Source: Brumimicrobium sp964585545 (GTDB lineage: Bacteria; Bacteroidota; Bacteroidia; Flavobacteriales_D; Crocinitomicaceae). Taken from it: DNA of 64,000 nucleotides. Of this stretch, positions 43,524 through 52,359 are shown in pieces (position 1 is the first letter of the stretch; every line of letters starts with the position of its first letter). The notes below the pieces were generated by a model. The model ran no database searches and was not told the origin of the DNA. It saw nothing but the letters and a program-made list of their open reading frames with translations. The position numbers were made by a program, and so were the translations under genes. The stretch lies in assembly GCA_964585545.1 (NCBI GenBank), contig CAZPDT010000011.1:1-64000 (forward strand). Direction: 5' to 3'.

Positions 43524-43560
43524 ATGATATAAGTCATATATAGCTAATGATTTATATCAT
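43524..43560 (-). promoter_or_regulatory. Two predicted FNR/DNR-type operators upstream of the mod operon
   Basis: ATGATATAAGTCAT (43524-43537) and ATGATTTATATCAT (43547-43560) both fit ATGAY-N4-RTCAT and lie 67 and 90 bases upstream of the ModE-like start at 43457. Their centres are 23 bases apart, about two helical turns, so two dimers could bind the same face. No clear TAnnTTTG box follows at the narK spacing. Confidence 0.6.
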
Positions 43561-43614
43561 GGTTGTTGACGGTATTTTTTTAACAAAGGAATTAGATAAG
43601 CGGTTGTGGGCGCT

Positions 43615-44079
43615 TCAATAAGGACCAATTAACACAGCGATTAAGGCTTCTTTAATGTCGCCGTCATAGGTGACCAAACAATCATTGTAATTTGTGGAAT
43701 TTCCTTGGTAAACTTTGTTGTTTTTTATTGTGAGAAGACAATCGGTAAAACTGGTCGAATTGCCTTTATAAACTTTTCCATTTTCAAGGGTATACACACA
43801 ATTCGTGTAACTGGTAGAGTTACCTTGGTATATTTTATTTTCAGAAATTGTGTACAAACAATCATTGTAGTTGGTCGTATTGCCTTGGTAGACCTTGTTT
43901 TCTTTAATCGTATATCGACAATCTGTAAAGCTTGTTGAGTTTCCACTGTACACTTTGTTTTCACTAATGGAGTATAAACAATCAAAATAACTAGTTGAAT
44001 TGCCTTTGAATAATTTAGTTTGTGCAGAAAGCGAAAGCGAGAAAAAAAGAACCGTTGCTATGAAGAGAAAAGATTTCAT
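43615..44079 (-). CDS. Secreted protein of six 20-residue cysteine repeats
   Basis: A signal peptide (MKSFLFIATVLFFSLSLSAQ) is followed by six tandem repeats of exactly 20 residues with the consensus KVYxGNSTSYxDCLYTIxEN, for example residues starting KLFKGNSTSY, KVYSGNSTSF, KVYQGNTTNY. Each has one conserved Cys, so the solenoid could present a ladder of Cys side chains or bind metal. The repeats are 60 bases long in DNA and diverge mainly at third positions, so the protein pattern is under selection. The C-terminus (GDIKEALIAVLIGPY) breaks the pattern. Family unknown to me. Confidence 0.7.
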   Translation of the reverse strand: MKSFLFIATVLFFSLSLSAQTKLFKGNSTSYFDCLYSISENKVYSGNSTSFTDCRYTIKENKVYQGNTTNYNDCLYTISENKIYQGNSTSYTNCVYTLENGKVYKGNSTSFTDCLLTIKNNKVYQGNSTNYNDCLVTYDGDIKEALIAVLIGPY

Positions 44080-44152
44080 TTTTGTTCTAAATTAATGTTT
44101 TTTTTGTGTAAAAATAGAATTAACTTACATTATTCATGTCTTCTTAAAAAAA

Positions 44153-44215
44153 AACCGCATTATTCATGAACCGAACTTGTGAGCTCAGCGAAGCTAATTT
44201 AATTTCGAGTAGATT
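44153..44215 (-). repeat. Dispersed intergenic repeat, copy C
   Basis: Read on the minus strand, AAATTAAATTAGCTTCGCTG, then AGCTCACAAGTTCGGTTCATGA and ATAATGCGG match copy A at about 70-120 with one change (TTCGG instead of TTAGG). The left part of copy A (1-60) is missing here. The copy lies between the repeat-protein gene and the YkgJ-like gene, both transcribed away from it. Confidence 0.7.
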
Positions 44216-44263
44216 GATAGGCAGAAGGTTTGTATTCAATTTATTTCCTCTACTTTTGTATTG

Positions 44264-44740
44264 ATGAAATACCAATCAGATTTAGAAATAGCAAAAAGCC
44301 ACAAGAGCAAGAATAAGAAACTGGTGAAGAGGCTGAAACGTTTACCAGATCGAAAATTAGATGATTTATTTCATGAAAAACATGAAAAGGTATTTGAGGA
44401 GATTGATTGCTTGTCATGTGCCAATTGCTGTAAAACGACCAGTCCTATTTTTAGAGATATCGATATTCTACGATTGTCCAAAAGATTGCGCATAAAACCT
44501 GCTGATTTTGTTGAGGAATACCTGCGCATTGATGAAGATCAAGATTATGTTTTACAATCTTCACCTTGTCCGTTTTTAATGGACGACAATAAATGCAGTG
44601 TATATGAAGATCGCCCTAAAGCTTGTAGAGAATATCCACATACCAACCGCAAACGCATGGCTCAAATTCTTCCATTAACCATGAGAAATACACTGGTTTG
44701 TCCTGCGGTAAGTAGAATTGTGGAGGAAATTAGAGAGTAA
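44264..44740 (+). CDS. YkgJ-family cysteine cluster protein
   Basis: A 158-residue protein with the zinc/iron-chelating CxxCxxCC pattern of UPF0153/YkgJ: CLSCANCCKTTSPIF, later CPFLMDDNKCSVYEDRPKACREYP. The eight conserved Cys probably hold a metal cluster. Function is not established for the family. The ATG at 44264 is preferred to the TTG one codon earlier. The N-terminal 40 residues are basic (KSHKSKNKKLVKRLKRLPDR). Confidence 0.85.
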   Translation: MKYQSDLEIAKSHKSKNKKLVKRLKRLPDRKLDDLFHEKHEKVFEEIDCLSCANCCKTTSPIFRDIDILRLSKRLRIKPADFVEEYLRIDEDQDYVLQSSPCPFLMDDNKCSVYEDRPKACREYPHTNRKRMAQILPLTMRNTLVCPAVSRIVEEIRE

Positions 44741-44818
44741 ACACAGACCTACGCCCGCTGTTTTATGTTGCAAAAGCCCTTTGGTTTGAATCCGGGTTAA
44801 ACTCCACAATTCCAAAAA

Positions 44819-46351
44819 CTATTTTGCGTAGCTTACTGCTCTTTTTTCACGAATTAGAGTTACTTTAACCTGACCTGGATAAGTCATTTCGGTTTGGATC
44901 TTTTGAGAGATGGCAAAAGCCAGTTCCTCTGCTTGCAAGTCGTTTACCTTTTCACTTTCCACCATCACACGAAGTTCTCTACCAGCTTGAATTGCATAAG
45001 CATTGTTTACGCCATCATAAGCTAAGGCTGTTTTTTCGAGTTCTTTAATTCTATTGATATAAGCCTCTAAGACTTCGCGTCGAGCACCTGGTCGCGCGCC
45101 CGAAATGGCATCGGCAACCTGCACAACAGGAGAGATCAGGGTATTCATTTCTATTTCGTCATGGTGTGCACCAATAGCATTACAAACTTCAGCTTTCTCA
45201 TTGTATTTCTCGGCCAGTTTCATTCCTAAAATAGCGTGTGGCAATTCGGGCTCATCTTCAGGAACTTTTCCAATATCATGGAGAAGACCTCCTCTTTTGG
45301 CCAGTTTCACATTGAGACCTAACTCAGCCGCTAATGTAGCCGCAATATTTGCTGTCTCTCTACTGTGTTGTAATAAGTTCTGTCCATAAGAAGAACGGTA
45401 TTTCATTCTTCCTACCATTTTAAGAAGTTCGGGATGCAATCCATGAATTCCCAAATCAATACAAGTACGACGTCCTGTTTCGGCAATTTCATCATCCAAT
45501 GATTTTTTTGTCTTTGCAACCACTTCTTCAATTCTTGCAGGGTGGATACGTCCGTCAGAAATAAGTTGGTGTAAAGATAATCTTGCAATTTCTCTTCGTA
45601 CAGGATCAAAACAGGAGAGTAAGATGGCTTCAGGTGTGTCGTCAACAACAATTTCTACTCCTGTAGCACTTTCTAAGGCGCGAATGTTTCTTCCTTCACG
45701 ACCAATAATTCTACCTTTAATGTCGTCCGAATCTAAGTTGAATACGGAAACTGCATTTTCAATCGCTTGTTCGTGCGCAACCCGTTGCATAGATTGAATG
45801 ATAATTTTCTTTGCTTCCTGATTGGCATTTAACTTTGCTTCATCTGCAATGTCTTTAATGTGTTCCATTGCGTCTGTTCGGGCTTCATCCTTTAAAGCCT
45901 CCATAAGTTGCTTCTTGGCTTCTTCAACGTTCATCCCAGAAATTTTTGAAAGCTCTGCAACACGCTTTTCTTGAATTTTTTCAAGCTCTTCTTGTTTGGT
46001 TATATTGACTTTTATTTTTTCTTCTAACGTTCTTTGTTGATTGGTCAGTTGTTTTTCTTTTCGGCTTACTTCTTCAATCTTTTTTGATAAAGATTTTTCC
46101 TTGTGCTTTGTTCTGTCTTCTGCAGACTGGAGTTTCCGTTCACGATTTTTAATCATTTTATCGTGCTCCTCTTTCAAGTTTAAAAATTTCTCCTTAGCTT
46201 GAACAATTTTATCTTTTTTTATTGACTCACCATCTTTTTCAGCTTCTTTCAAAATTTGTGCTTTTCTATTCTTTAGAAGCACACTTTGAATTATTACTGC
46301 AATGAGTGCACCCAGTATCAGGCCACCTCCTACTTGTATTATCATTTCCAT
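44819..46351 (-). CDS. rny: Ribonuclease Y
   Basis: A 510-residue endoribonuclease that starts mRNA decay. In order: N-terminal membrane helix (about 4-25), a long coiled coil (about 30-190, rich in Lys and Glu), a KH domain with GRIIGREGRNIRALE, and an HD domain with HSRETANIAATLAAELG and GGLLHDIGK, where the HD dyad binds metal. The C-terminus ends QVKVTLIREKRAVSYAK. Downstream of zapA and the putative 6S RNA, as in other Flavobacteria. Confidence 0.95.
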   Translation of the reverse strand: MEMIIQVGGGLILGALIAVIIQSVLLKNRKAQILKEAEKDGESIKKDKIVQAKEKFLNLKEEHDKMIKNRERKLQSAEDRTKHKEKSLSKKIEEVSRKEKQLTNQQRTLEEKIKVNITKQEELEKIQEKRVAELSKISGMNVEEAKKQLMEALKDEARTDAMEHIKDIADEAKLNANQEAKKIIIQSMQRVAHEQAIENAVSVFNLDSDDIKGRIIGREGRNIRALESATGVEIVVDDTPEAILLSCFDPVRREIARLSLHQLISDGRIHPARIEEVVAKTKKSLDDEIAETGRRTCIDLGIHGLHPELLKMVGRMKYRSSYGQNLLQHSRETANIAATLAAELGLNVKLAKRGGLLHDIGKVPEDEPELPHAILGMKLAEKYNEKAEVCNAIGAHHDEIEMNTLISPVVQVADAISGARPGARREVLEAYINRIKELEKTALAYDGVNNAYAIQAGRELRVMVESEKVNDLQAEELAFAISQKIQTEMTYPGQVKVTLIREKRAVSYAK

Positions 46352-46446
46352 AACTACTTAAATTTTAAAATAAAAAAATCCCATCATTTTTAAGTTCAAC
46401 AAACCGTCAAATGTGGGAAACAATTAAATATTACAAGTTTTATGCT
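46352..46446 (-). ncRNA. ssrS: Candidate 6S RNA (6S-Flavo type) or terminator hairpin
   Basis: The 95 bases between zapA and rny fold into one long hairpin on the minus strand: an outer stem (AAACTT with AAGT-AGTT), A/T-rich arms and an inner stem TCCCAcAT/ATgaTGGGA around a loop with GACGGTTTGTTGAACTT. Flavobacteria carry the 6S-Flavo RNA next to zapA, to my knowledge. The inner stem is followed by seven T, so a zapA terminator is the alternative. A covariance search would decide. Confidence 0.45.
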
Positions 46447-46746
46447 TTACTCCTCAATACTATTAGACAATAATTGTAATGCTTCTAAAATCTTCTTTTG
46501 AGAATGTTCATCTTGTTGTTTTTCCTCGCTCGAAGTCTTTTTTCTACTATTGGGACGCGTTGCCAATTGTAACGAAGTCATAGCTAATAAATCTTGCATA
46601 TCTTTTACTGCATAATTTTCTTGAAGCCGATTAACATTGGTGTTGATGTCATTTACCGCATTTCGAATCAATTCTTCTTCATTTTCATTGATTGTCAGCG
46701 GATAGTTGCGCCCGGCAATTACTATTTTTATTGACTTTTTACCCAT
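46447..46746 (-). CDS. zapA: Cell division protein ZapA
   Basis: A 99-residue ZapA that binds and bundles FtsZ. Family features are KSIKIVIAGRNYPLTINENEEE, AVNDINTNVNRLQENYAVKD and DLLAMTSLQLATRPN, with a C-terminal coiled coil. The start overlaps the stop of the upstream coiled-coil gene by one base (TAATG). Confidence 0.9.
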   Translation of the reverse strand: MGKKSIKIVIAGRNYPLTINENEEELIRNAVNDINTNVNRLQENYAVKDMQDLLAMTSLQLATRPNSRKKTSSEEKQQDEHSQKKILEALQLLSNSIEE

Positions 46747-47045
46747 TATTCTGCTTTCAATCGACCTATACAGTCATCTATTTCCCTTACTAATGCATCA
46801 ATTTGAGCATCATTATTGTCGGTATTCTTACTTGAATCCAATAAGCTTTGCTCTAGTTGATGACTTAATTCATTATACTTTTGTTTAAAATCCAAAGCTT
46901 CTCTCTCACGTTGACCTAGTTTTTCTTTTATCGTATTTAACTCAGATTCTAGTGCCTCATTCTTTGTTTTAGCATCCATTAATGAAGTTCGCATTTTTAC
47001 AATCTTCATTTCAATTTCTGCTATGACCTTTTGAATTTCTTCCAT
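46746..47045 (-). CDS. Coiled-coil protein upstream of zapA
   Basis: A 99-residue protein that is almost entirely coiled coil, with heptads from MEEIQKVIAEIEMKIVKM to LGQREREALDFKQKYNE. The ATG at 47045 is used; the frame extends to 47093 but the added residues break the heptads. It is co-transcribed with zapA and may be a ZapB-like division partner. That role is inferred from position and coiled-coil form only. Confidence 0.7.
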   Translation of the reverse strand: MEEIQKVIAEIEMKIVKMRTSLMDAKTKNEALESELNTIKEKLGQREREALDFKQKYNELSHQLEQSLLDSSKNTDNNDAQIDALVREIDDCIGRLKAE

Positions 47046-47239
47046 TTTGAGTATAACTTCTACAAAGGTAATACGATTGCATTTATAAAACAAATGTTTA
47101 ATAAAAATCGTATTTATTTTTACTGATAAAATAATTTTTAAGGCAATCAGGTCGACTTATAATTAATTTACACACAGGGAAATGAAGATGTAGACTTGCA
47201 CTAATCATGTTATTTTTAGCTCAGCCTTTCGACTTGATA

Positions 47240-50200
47240 CTACATGTTTCTTCTGTACTGTCCACCAACCTCAAAGAAAGCATTTGTAATCTCGCCTAAT
47301 GAGCTGTATTTGGTAACTTCCATTAAAACCTCAAACATATTTTCATTATTGATTGCAGCAGTTTTTAAAGTATCAATCCATTCTTTAGAAGTTGTTTTGT
47401 TTCTTTTGTTCAATTCAGTAACTGTTTCGATTTGAAACTTTTTTTCTTCTTCAGTTGCTCGAATCACTTCTTTAGGAACAATCGTTGGTGAGCCTTCTGA
47501 ACTCTTAAAAGTATTCACACCAATAATAGTGAATTCTCCTGAATGTTTAAGGCGTTCATAGTATAAAGATTCTTCCTGAATTTTTGAGCGTTGATACATG
47601 GTTTCCATTGCTCCTAAAACACCTCCTCTTTCATTAATTCGGTCGAATTCAATCATCACTGCTTCTTCCACTAAATCGGTTAACTCTTCAATAATGAATG
47701 CACCTTGAATAGGGTTCTCATTCTTTGCCAAGCCAAGCTCTTTGTTAATGATCAATTGAATGGCCATGGCTCTCCGAACAGACTCCTCCGTTGGTGTAGT
47801 TATCGCTTCATCATAAGCGTTTGTATGTAAAGAGTTGCAGTTGTCGTATATAGCATATAGAGCTTGTAAAGTTGTGCGAATATCATTAAACGCAATCTCC
47901 TGTGCGTGCAATGAACGACCTGATGTTTGGATGTGATATTTTAGCATTTGAGCCCGTTTGTTGGCGCCATACTTCTTGCGCATGGCTTTGGCCCATATTT
48001 TTCTTGCTACCCGACCGATAACAGCATATTCTGGATCAATTCCATTGGAGAAGAAAAAAGACAGGTTGGGACCAAATTTATTAATGTCCATTCCCCGACT
48101 TAAATAATATTCAACATAAGTAAACCCATTAGACAGTGTTAAAGCCAGTTGTGTAATAGGATTGGCACCTGCCTCTGCAATATGATAACCTGAAATAGAA
48201 ACGGAATAAAAATTACGGACCTTATTCTCAATGAAGTATTCCTGAACATCTCCCATAAGACGCAGTGCAAACTCAGTGGAGAAAATACACGTATTTTGTG
48301 CCTGATCTTCTTTTAGAATATCAGCTTGAACCGTTCCACGAACAACTGCCAATGTTTCTGCCTTTATTTTGGAATAAATATCCTTAGGAAGTACCTGATC
48401 TCCTGTAACTCCAAGTAACATGAGTCCTAAACCATTATTCCCTTCTGGCAATTCTCCTCTATATTCGGGTTGTTTTGTGCCTTTTTCATCAAAAATAGCT
48501 TTGATTTTCGCTTTAACTTCTTTTTCTAAACCATTTTCTTTGATATATTTTTCACAGGATTGGTCGATTGCAGCATTCATAAAAAATCCAAGCAACATAG
48601 GAGCAGGACCATTAATTGTCATAGAAACAGAAGTCTTGGGATCACTTAAATCAAATCCTGAATAAAGTTTTTTCGCATCATCCAAACAACAAATTGAAAC
48701 ACCCGCATTGCCTATTTTTCCATAAATGTCTGGACGATGTGCAGGATCGCTTCCATAAAGAGTTACCGAATCAAAGGCTGTTGAAAGGCGTTTAGCTGGC
48801 ATGCCTAAACTCACATAGTGGAAACGCTTATTGGTTCTTTCTGGGCCACCCTCTCCAGCAAACATTCGTGTAGGATCTTCCCCTTCTCTTTTGAAAGGGA
48901 ACAGCCCTGCGGTATAAGGGAATTCTCCTGGTACATTTTCTTGTAATATCCATTTTAAGAGATCGCCCCAAGCGGTATACTTTGGTAAAGAAACTTTGGG
49001 AATTTGCAGATGAGATAATGATTCTGTTTGTGTCTTTATTTTTAATTCTTTGTCTCGTACTTTAAATGTATAAACGGGTGCATTGTATTTTTGGACTTTG
49101 TCATTCCAAGATTCTATCGCCTCCCAGTTATGTGGATCCAAATCCATTTTAATGCGATCAAACGTAGCTTCGAGCTGTTGTGTAAGTTCTTCCTTGTGTT
49201 TGTCCTCACCTTCGGCAATAGCAACAATGGATTGTTTTAAACCGTATAACTTATTTGCGACTTCTACTTGTTTTTCTACCCATTTATCATACGCACGGTT
49301 GTTCTCTCGAATTTCTGATAAATACCTCGTTCTTTCAGGTGGAATAATGTAGACTTTTTCGGACATTTCTTCTGAAACCTCGAATGTAGATTCTAAACTT
49401 ACTTTTGTTTTTTTGTTAATGGTATCCAATAAAACAGAATACAATTGGTTCATTCCAGGATCATTAAACTGTGAGGCAATTGTACCATAAACAGGCATTT
49501 TATCTACTGGTTCATCAAATAACAAGTGGTTTCTCTGGTATTGTTTTCGCACATCTCTTAAAGCATCTAATGCGCCCCGCTTATCAAATTTATTTAAAGC
49601 GATAAGATCTGCAAAATCAAGCATATCAATTTTTTCGAGTTGCGTAGCTGCACCAAACTCTGGGGTCATCACATACATACTGATATCAGAGTAATCCATA
49701 ATTTCTGTATCGGACTGACCAATTCCAGAGGTTTCCAAGACAATTAAATCAAATTCAGCAGCTTTTAATATCAACACTGTTTCAGCAATGTATTGAGAAA
49801 GTGATAAATTCGCTTGTCTTGTTGCTAAAGAACGCATATAAACCCGCTCATTAGAGATTGAGTTCATTCGAATACGGTCACCCAATAAGGCGCCACCAGT
49901 TTTTCTCTTAGAAGGGTCTACAGAAACAACAGCAATCCTTTTGTCGTTAAAATCCATTAGGAAACGACGTACCAATTCATCCACCAAGGAAGATTTCCCT
50001 GCTCCTCCAGTTCCAGTAATTCCTAAAACTGGAACCTTAGAGTCTTGAGTCATTTTATGAAGTTCATCGAGCATTGTCTTTGATTCCTCTGGGAAGTTTT
50101 CTGCTGCAGAAATAACGCTGGCAATATCACGATTGTTTTTCTTTTTTAATTGCTTTAAATCGACTTTGATATCTTTACCAACCGGAAAATCGGATTGCTC

Positions 50201-50620
50201 TACAAGATCGTTTATCATGCCTTGGAGTCCCATCTCCCTTCCATCGTCTGGATGGTATATCCTTGTGATTCCATATTCTTGTAATTCTTTAATTTCATCA
50301 GGTAGAATTGTACCACCACCACCAGCAAAAATCTTAATTTGTGAAGCCCCTTTTTCTTGAAGTAAATCGTACATATATTTTAAATACTCCATATGTCCTC
50401 CTTGGTAGGAGGTCATTGCAATAGATTGCACATCTTCTTGAATCGCACAGTTTACTACTTCTTCAACACTCCGATCGTGCCCCAAGTGAATTACTTCACA
50501 ACCCGAAGATTGGATAATTCTTCGCATGATATTAATCGCTGCGTCATGTCCATCAAAAAGCGAAGCCGCAGTGACAATTCTAACATTATTCTTTGGCTTA
50601 TAAGGTGTTACTTTCTCCAT
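47240..50620 (-). CDS. icmF: Fused acyl-CoA mutase IcmF (B12-dependent, with GTPase chaperone)
   Basis: An 1126-residue protein in IcmF order. Residues 12-140 bind B12: DGHD (23-26) with the cobalt-ligand His25, then SYQGGH and GGGG. A MeaI-type GTPase follows with P-loop GTGGAGKS (203-210) and VDPSKRKTGGALLGDR. From about 560 the mutase domain has AGLFPFKREGEDPTRMFAGE, HIQTSGRSLHAQE and ISGYHIAEAGANP. The Phe in GLFPF and the QTSGRS segment fit isobutyryl-CoA mutase rather than methylmalonyl-CoA mutase. It interconverts branched and linear acyl-CoAs and repairs its own B12 loading. Confidence 0.9.
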   Translation of the reverse strand: MEKVTPYKPKNNVRIVTAASLFDGHDAAINIMRRIIQSSGCEVIHLGHDRSVEEVVNCAIQEDVQSIAMTSYQGGHMEYLKYMYDLLQEKGASQIKIFAGGGGTILPDEIKELQEYGITRIYHPDDGREMGLQGMINDLVEQSDFPVGKDIKVDLKQLKKKNNRDIASVISAAENFPEESKTMLDELHKMTQDSKVPVLGITGTGGAGKSSLVDELVRRFLMDFNDKRIAVVSVDPSKRKTGGALLGDRIRMNSISNERVYMRSLATRQANLSLSQYIAETVLILKAAEFDLIVLETSGIGQSDTEIMDYSDISMYVMTPEFGAATQLEKIDMLDFADLIALNKFDKRGALDALRDVRKQYQRNHLLFDEPVDKMPVYGTIASQFNDPGMNQLYSVLLDTINKKTKVSLESTFEVSEEMSEKVYIIPPERTRYLSEIRENNRAYDKWVEKQVEVANKLYGLKQSIVAIAEGEDKHKEELTQQLEATFDRIKMDLDPHNWEAIESWNDKVQKYNAPVYTFKVRDKELKIKTQTESLSHLQIPKVSLPKYTAWGDLLKWILQENVPGEFPYTAGLFPFKREGEDPTRMFAGEGGPERTNKRFHYVSLGMPAKRLSTAFDSVTLYGSDPAHRPDIYGKIGNAGVSICCLDDAKKLYSGFDLSDPKTSVSMTINGPAPMLLGFFMNAAIDQSCEKYIKENGLEKEVKAKIKAIFDEKGTKQPEYRGELPEGNNGLGLMLLGVTGDQVLPKDIYSKIKAETLAVVRGTVQADILKEDQAQNTCIFSTEFALRLMGDVQEYFIENKVRNFYSVSISGYHIAEAGANPITQLALTLSNGFTYVEYYLSRGMDINKFGPNLSFFFSNGIDPEYAVIGRVARKIWAKAMRKKYGANKRAQMLKYHIQTSGRSLHAQEIAFNDIRTTLQALYAIYDNCNSLHTNAYDEAITTPTEESVRRAMAIQLIINKELGLAKNENPIQGAFIIEELTDLVEEAVMIEFDRINERGGVLGAMETMYQRSKIQEESLYYERLKHSGEFTIIGVNTFKSSEGSPTIVPKEVIRATEEEKKFQIETVTELNKRNKTTSKEWIDTLKTAAINNENMFEVLMEVTKYSSLGEITNAFFEVGGQYRRNM

Positions 50621-50884
50621 AATATTAATAACAATCTAAGATTTTTCTTGGTTTATTCGACAAAATATTCATAATTTCCATATTACTTGATACAATACAA
50701 TTTTTTTGACTTTTTTGAGTATTTCTCAAAATTGAGTATTTTTTGATATTATAAGTTGCATAAAAATATATTTACGAATAAAATAGGGTACAAATATAAA
50801 GAGATTATGTTTAGGAAAAAAGGAGCGATTTGGCGGAAATTTAATTCAGCTTAGAAAAATGTCAGCCACTATCTACGTTTTTAT

Positions 50885-50892
50885 TAAATTTG
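50885..50892 (+). promoter_or_regulatory. Probable -7 box of ffh
   Basis: TAAATTTG is a perfect TAnnTTTG box 26 bases before the ffh start. A good TTTG at the -33 spacing is not visible. The 297-base gap to icmF contains no other gene, only A/T-rich DNA with an imperfect hairpin of TTTTTTGA/TCAAAATT type. Confidence 0.45.
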
Positions 50893-50917
50893 CACATCAA
50901 ATTAAAATCAAACAAGC

Positions 50918-52264
50918 ATGTTCGAGAATTTAACAGACAAATTTGAAAAAGCATTTAAAGTTCTTAAGGGACAAGGGCAAATATCGGAAGTCAATGTGGC
51001 CGAAACACTTAAGGAGGTTCGAAGAGCACTTTTGGATGCTGATGTTAACTTCAATACAGCCAAATCATTTACCAATACAGTAAAAGAAAAAGCATTAGGT
51101 AGAGATGTGTTGACTGCTGTTTCACCAGGACAGTTGATGGTTAAGATTTGTCATGAGGAGCTCATTAATTTAATGGGAGGCGATGAGGCTGAAATCAATT
51201 TTCAAGGTAATCCGGGTGTTATTTTAATGTCAGGACTGCAAGGTTCTGGTAAAACAACATTTTCTGGAAAGCTGGCTAATTTTTTAAAAACCAAGAAGGG
51301 TAAAAAACCGCTGTTGGTTGCTTGTGATGTATATCGTCCTGCTGCAATTGATCAATTACACGTTATTGGTGAACAAATAGGTGTTGAAGTATTTTCAAAT
51401 AAAGAGGAGAAGAATCCATCAAAAATTGCCAAAGATGCGATACAGTTTGCGAAAAGTAATGGTCATAATGTTGTTGTTGTCGATACAGCTGGTCGATTGG
51501 CTATTGATGAGCAAATGATGACGGAAATTGCGGACATTAAATCTACGATAAAGCCAACAGAGACGCTTTTTGTTGTGGATGCCATGACAGGTCAGGATGC
51601 TGTAAATACAGCAAAGGCATTCAACGAGAAGATTAATTTTGATGGTGTTATCTTAACAAAAATGGATGGTGATACACGCGGTGGTGCCGCCATTTCAATT
51701 AAAGCTGTTGTCAATAAGCCCATAAAGTTTGTGGGAACCGGAGAAAAAATGGACGCACTCGATGTCTTCTATCCCAAACGAATGGCCGACCGGATATTGG
51801 GGATGGGCGATGTTGTTTCTTTGGTAGAAAGAGCGCAAGAACAATTTGATGAGAAAGAAGCCAGAAAACTTCAAAAACGGATAAAAAAGAACCAGTTTGA
51901 TTTCAATGATTTTTTATCACAGATCAAACAAATCCAGAAAATGGGAAACATGAAAGATCTCATGGGTATGATTCCTGGAATGGGTAAAGCCATGAAAGGA
52001 GTAGATATAGAAGACGATGCTTTTAAGCATATTGAAGCAATTATTTACTCTATGACACCACATGAAAGAGAAAATCCAGATGTAATCAACAATCAACGCA
52101 AAAAAAGACTTGCCCAAGGAAGTGGTCAGAGCCTTCAGGAAGTAAATAAACTGTTAAAGCAGTTTAAAGACACAAAGAAAATGATGAAACTGATGGGGAA
52201 TAAGAAAAACATGGCCAATTTAATGAAGCAAATGAAAGGAGGCGGAGGGATGCCTGGGATGTGA
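50918..52264 (+). CDS. ffh: Signal recognition particle protein Ffh
   Basis: A 448-residue SRP54 GTPase. The N domain covers about 1-90, the G domain has LQGSGKTTFSGKL, VDTAGRLAID, TKMDGDTRGGAA and GTGEKMDAL, and the C-terminal M domain is Met-rich (MGMIPGMGKAMKG, NMKDLM) and binds 4.5S RNA and signal sequences. It delivers nascent inner-membrane proteins to FtsY. The product ends GGGMPGM. Confidence 0.97.
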   Translation: MFENLTDKFEKAFKVLKGQGQISEVNVAETLKEVRRALLDADVNFNTAKSFTNTVKEKALGRDVLTAVSPGQLMVKICHEELINLMGGDEAEINFQGNPGVILMSGLQGSGKTTFSGKLANFLKTKKGKKPLLVACDVYRPAAIDQLHVIGEQIGVEVFSNKEEKNPSKIAKDAIQFAKSNGHNVVVVDTAGRLAIDEQMMTEIADIKSTIKPTETLFVVDAMTGQDAVNTAKAFNEKINFDGVILTKMDGDTRGGAAISIKAVVNKPIKFVGTGEKMDALDVFYPKRMADRILGMGDVVSLVERAQEQFDEKEARKLQKRIKKNQFDFNDFLSQIKQIQKMGNMKDLMGMIPGMGKAMKGVDIEDDAFKHIEAIIYSMTPHERENPDVINNQRKKRLAQGSGQSLQEVNKLLKQFKDTKKMMKLMGNKKNMANLMKQMKGGGGMPGM

Positions 52265-52274
52265 TGTGTTTTTT

Positions 52275-52357
52275 TAGATTTTAGATTTGGGGAGAGAAGA
52301 TATACGAACCGTTCAGATTCTTTTAATTTTATATGGGTTTGTAATCTAAAATATCTG
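52275..52357. terminator. Possible bidirectional terminator between ffh and dapD
   Basis: TAGATTTTAGATT (52275-52287) pairs with AATCTAAAATATCTGA (52343-52357) with one bulge. It lies between the convergent ffh and dapD stops. The loop is long (about 55 bases) and the stem is A/T rich, so support is moderate. Confidence 0.35.
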
Positions 52358-52359
52358 AA

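Noticed and set aside
43625..44020. CRISPR array from the regular 60-base periodicity
   Set aside because: The repeats are in-frame coding units of 20 residues without unique spacers; they encode the secreted repeat protein.
50621..50917. Cobalamin riboswitch before icmF
   Set aside because: The upstream region lacks the conserved B12-box core and shows only A/T-rich DNA.
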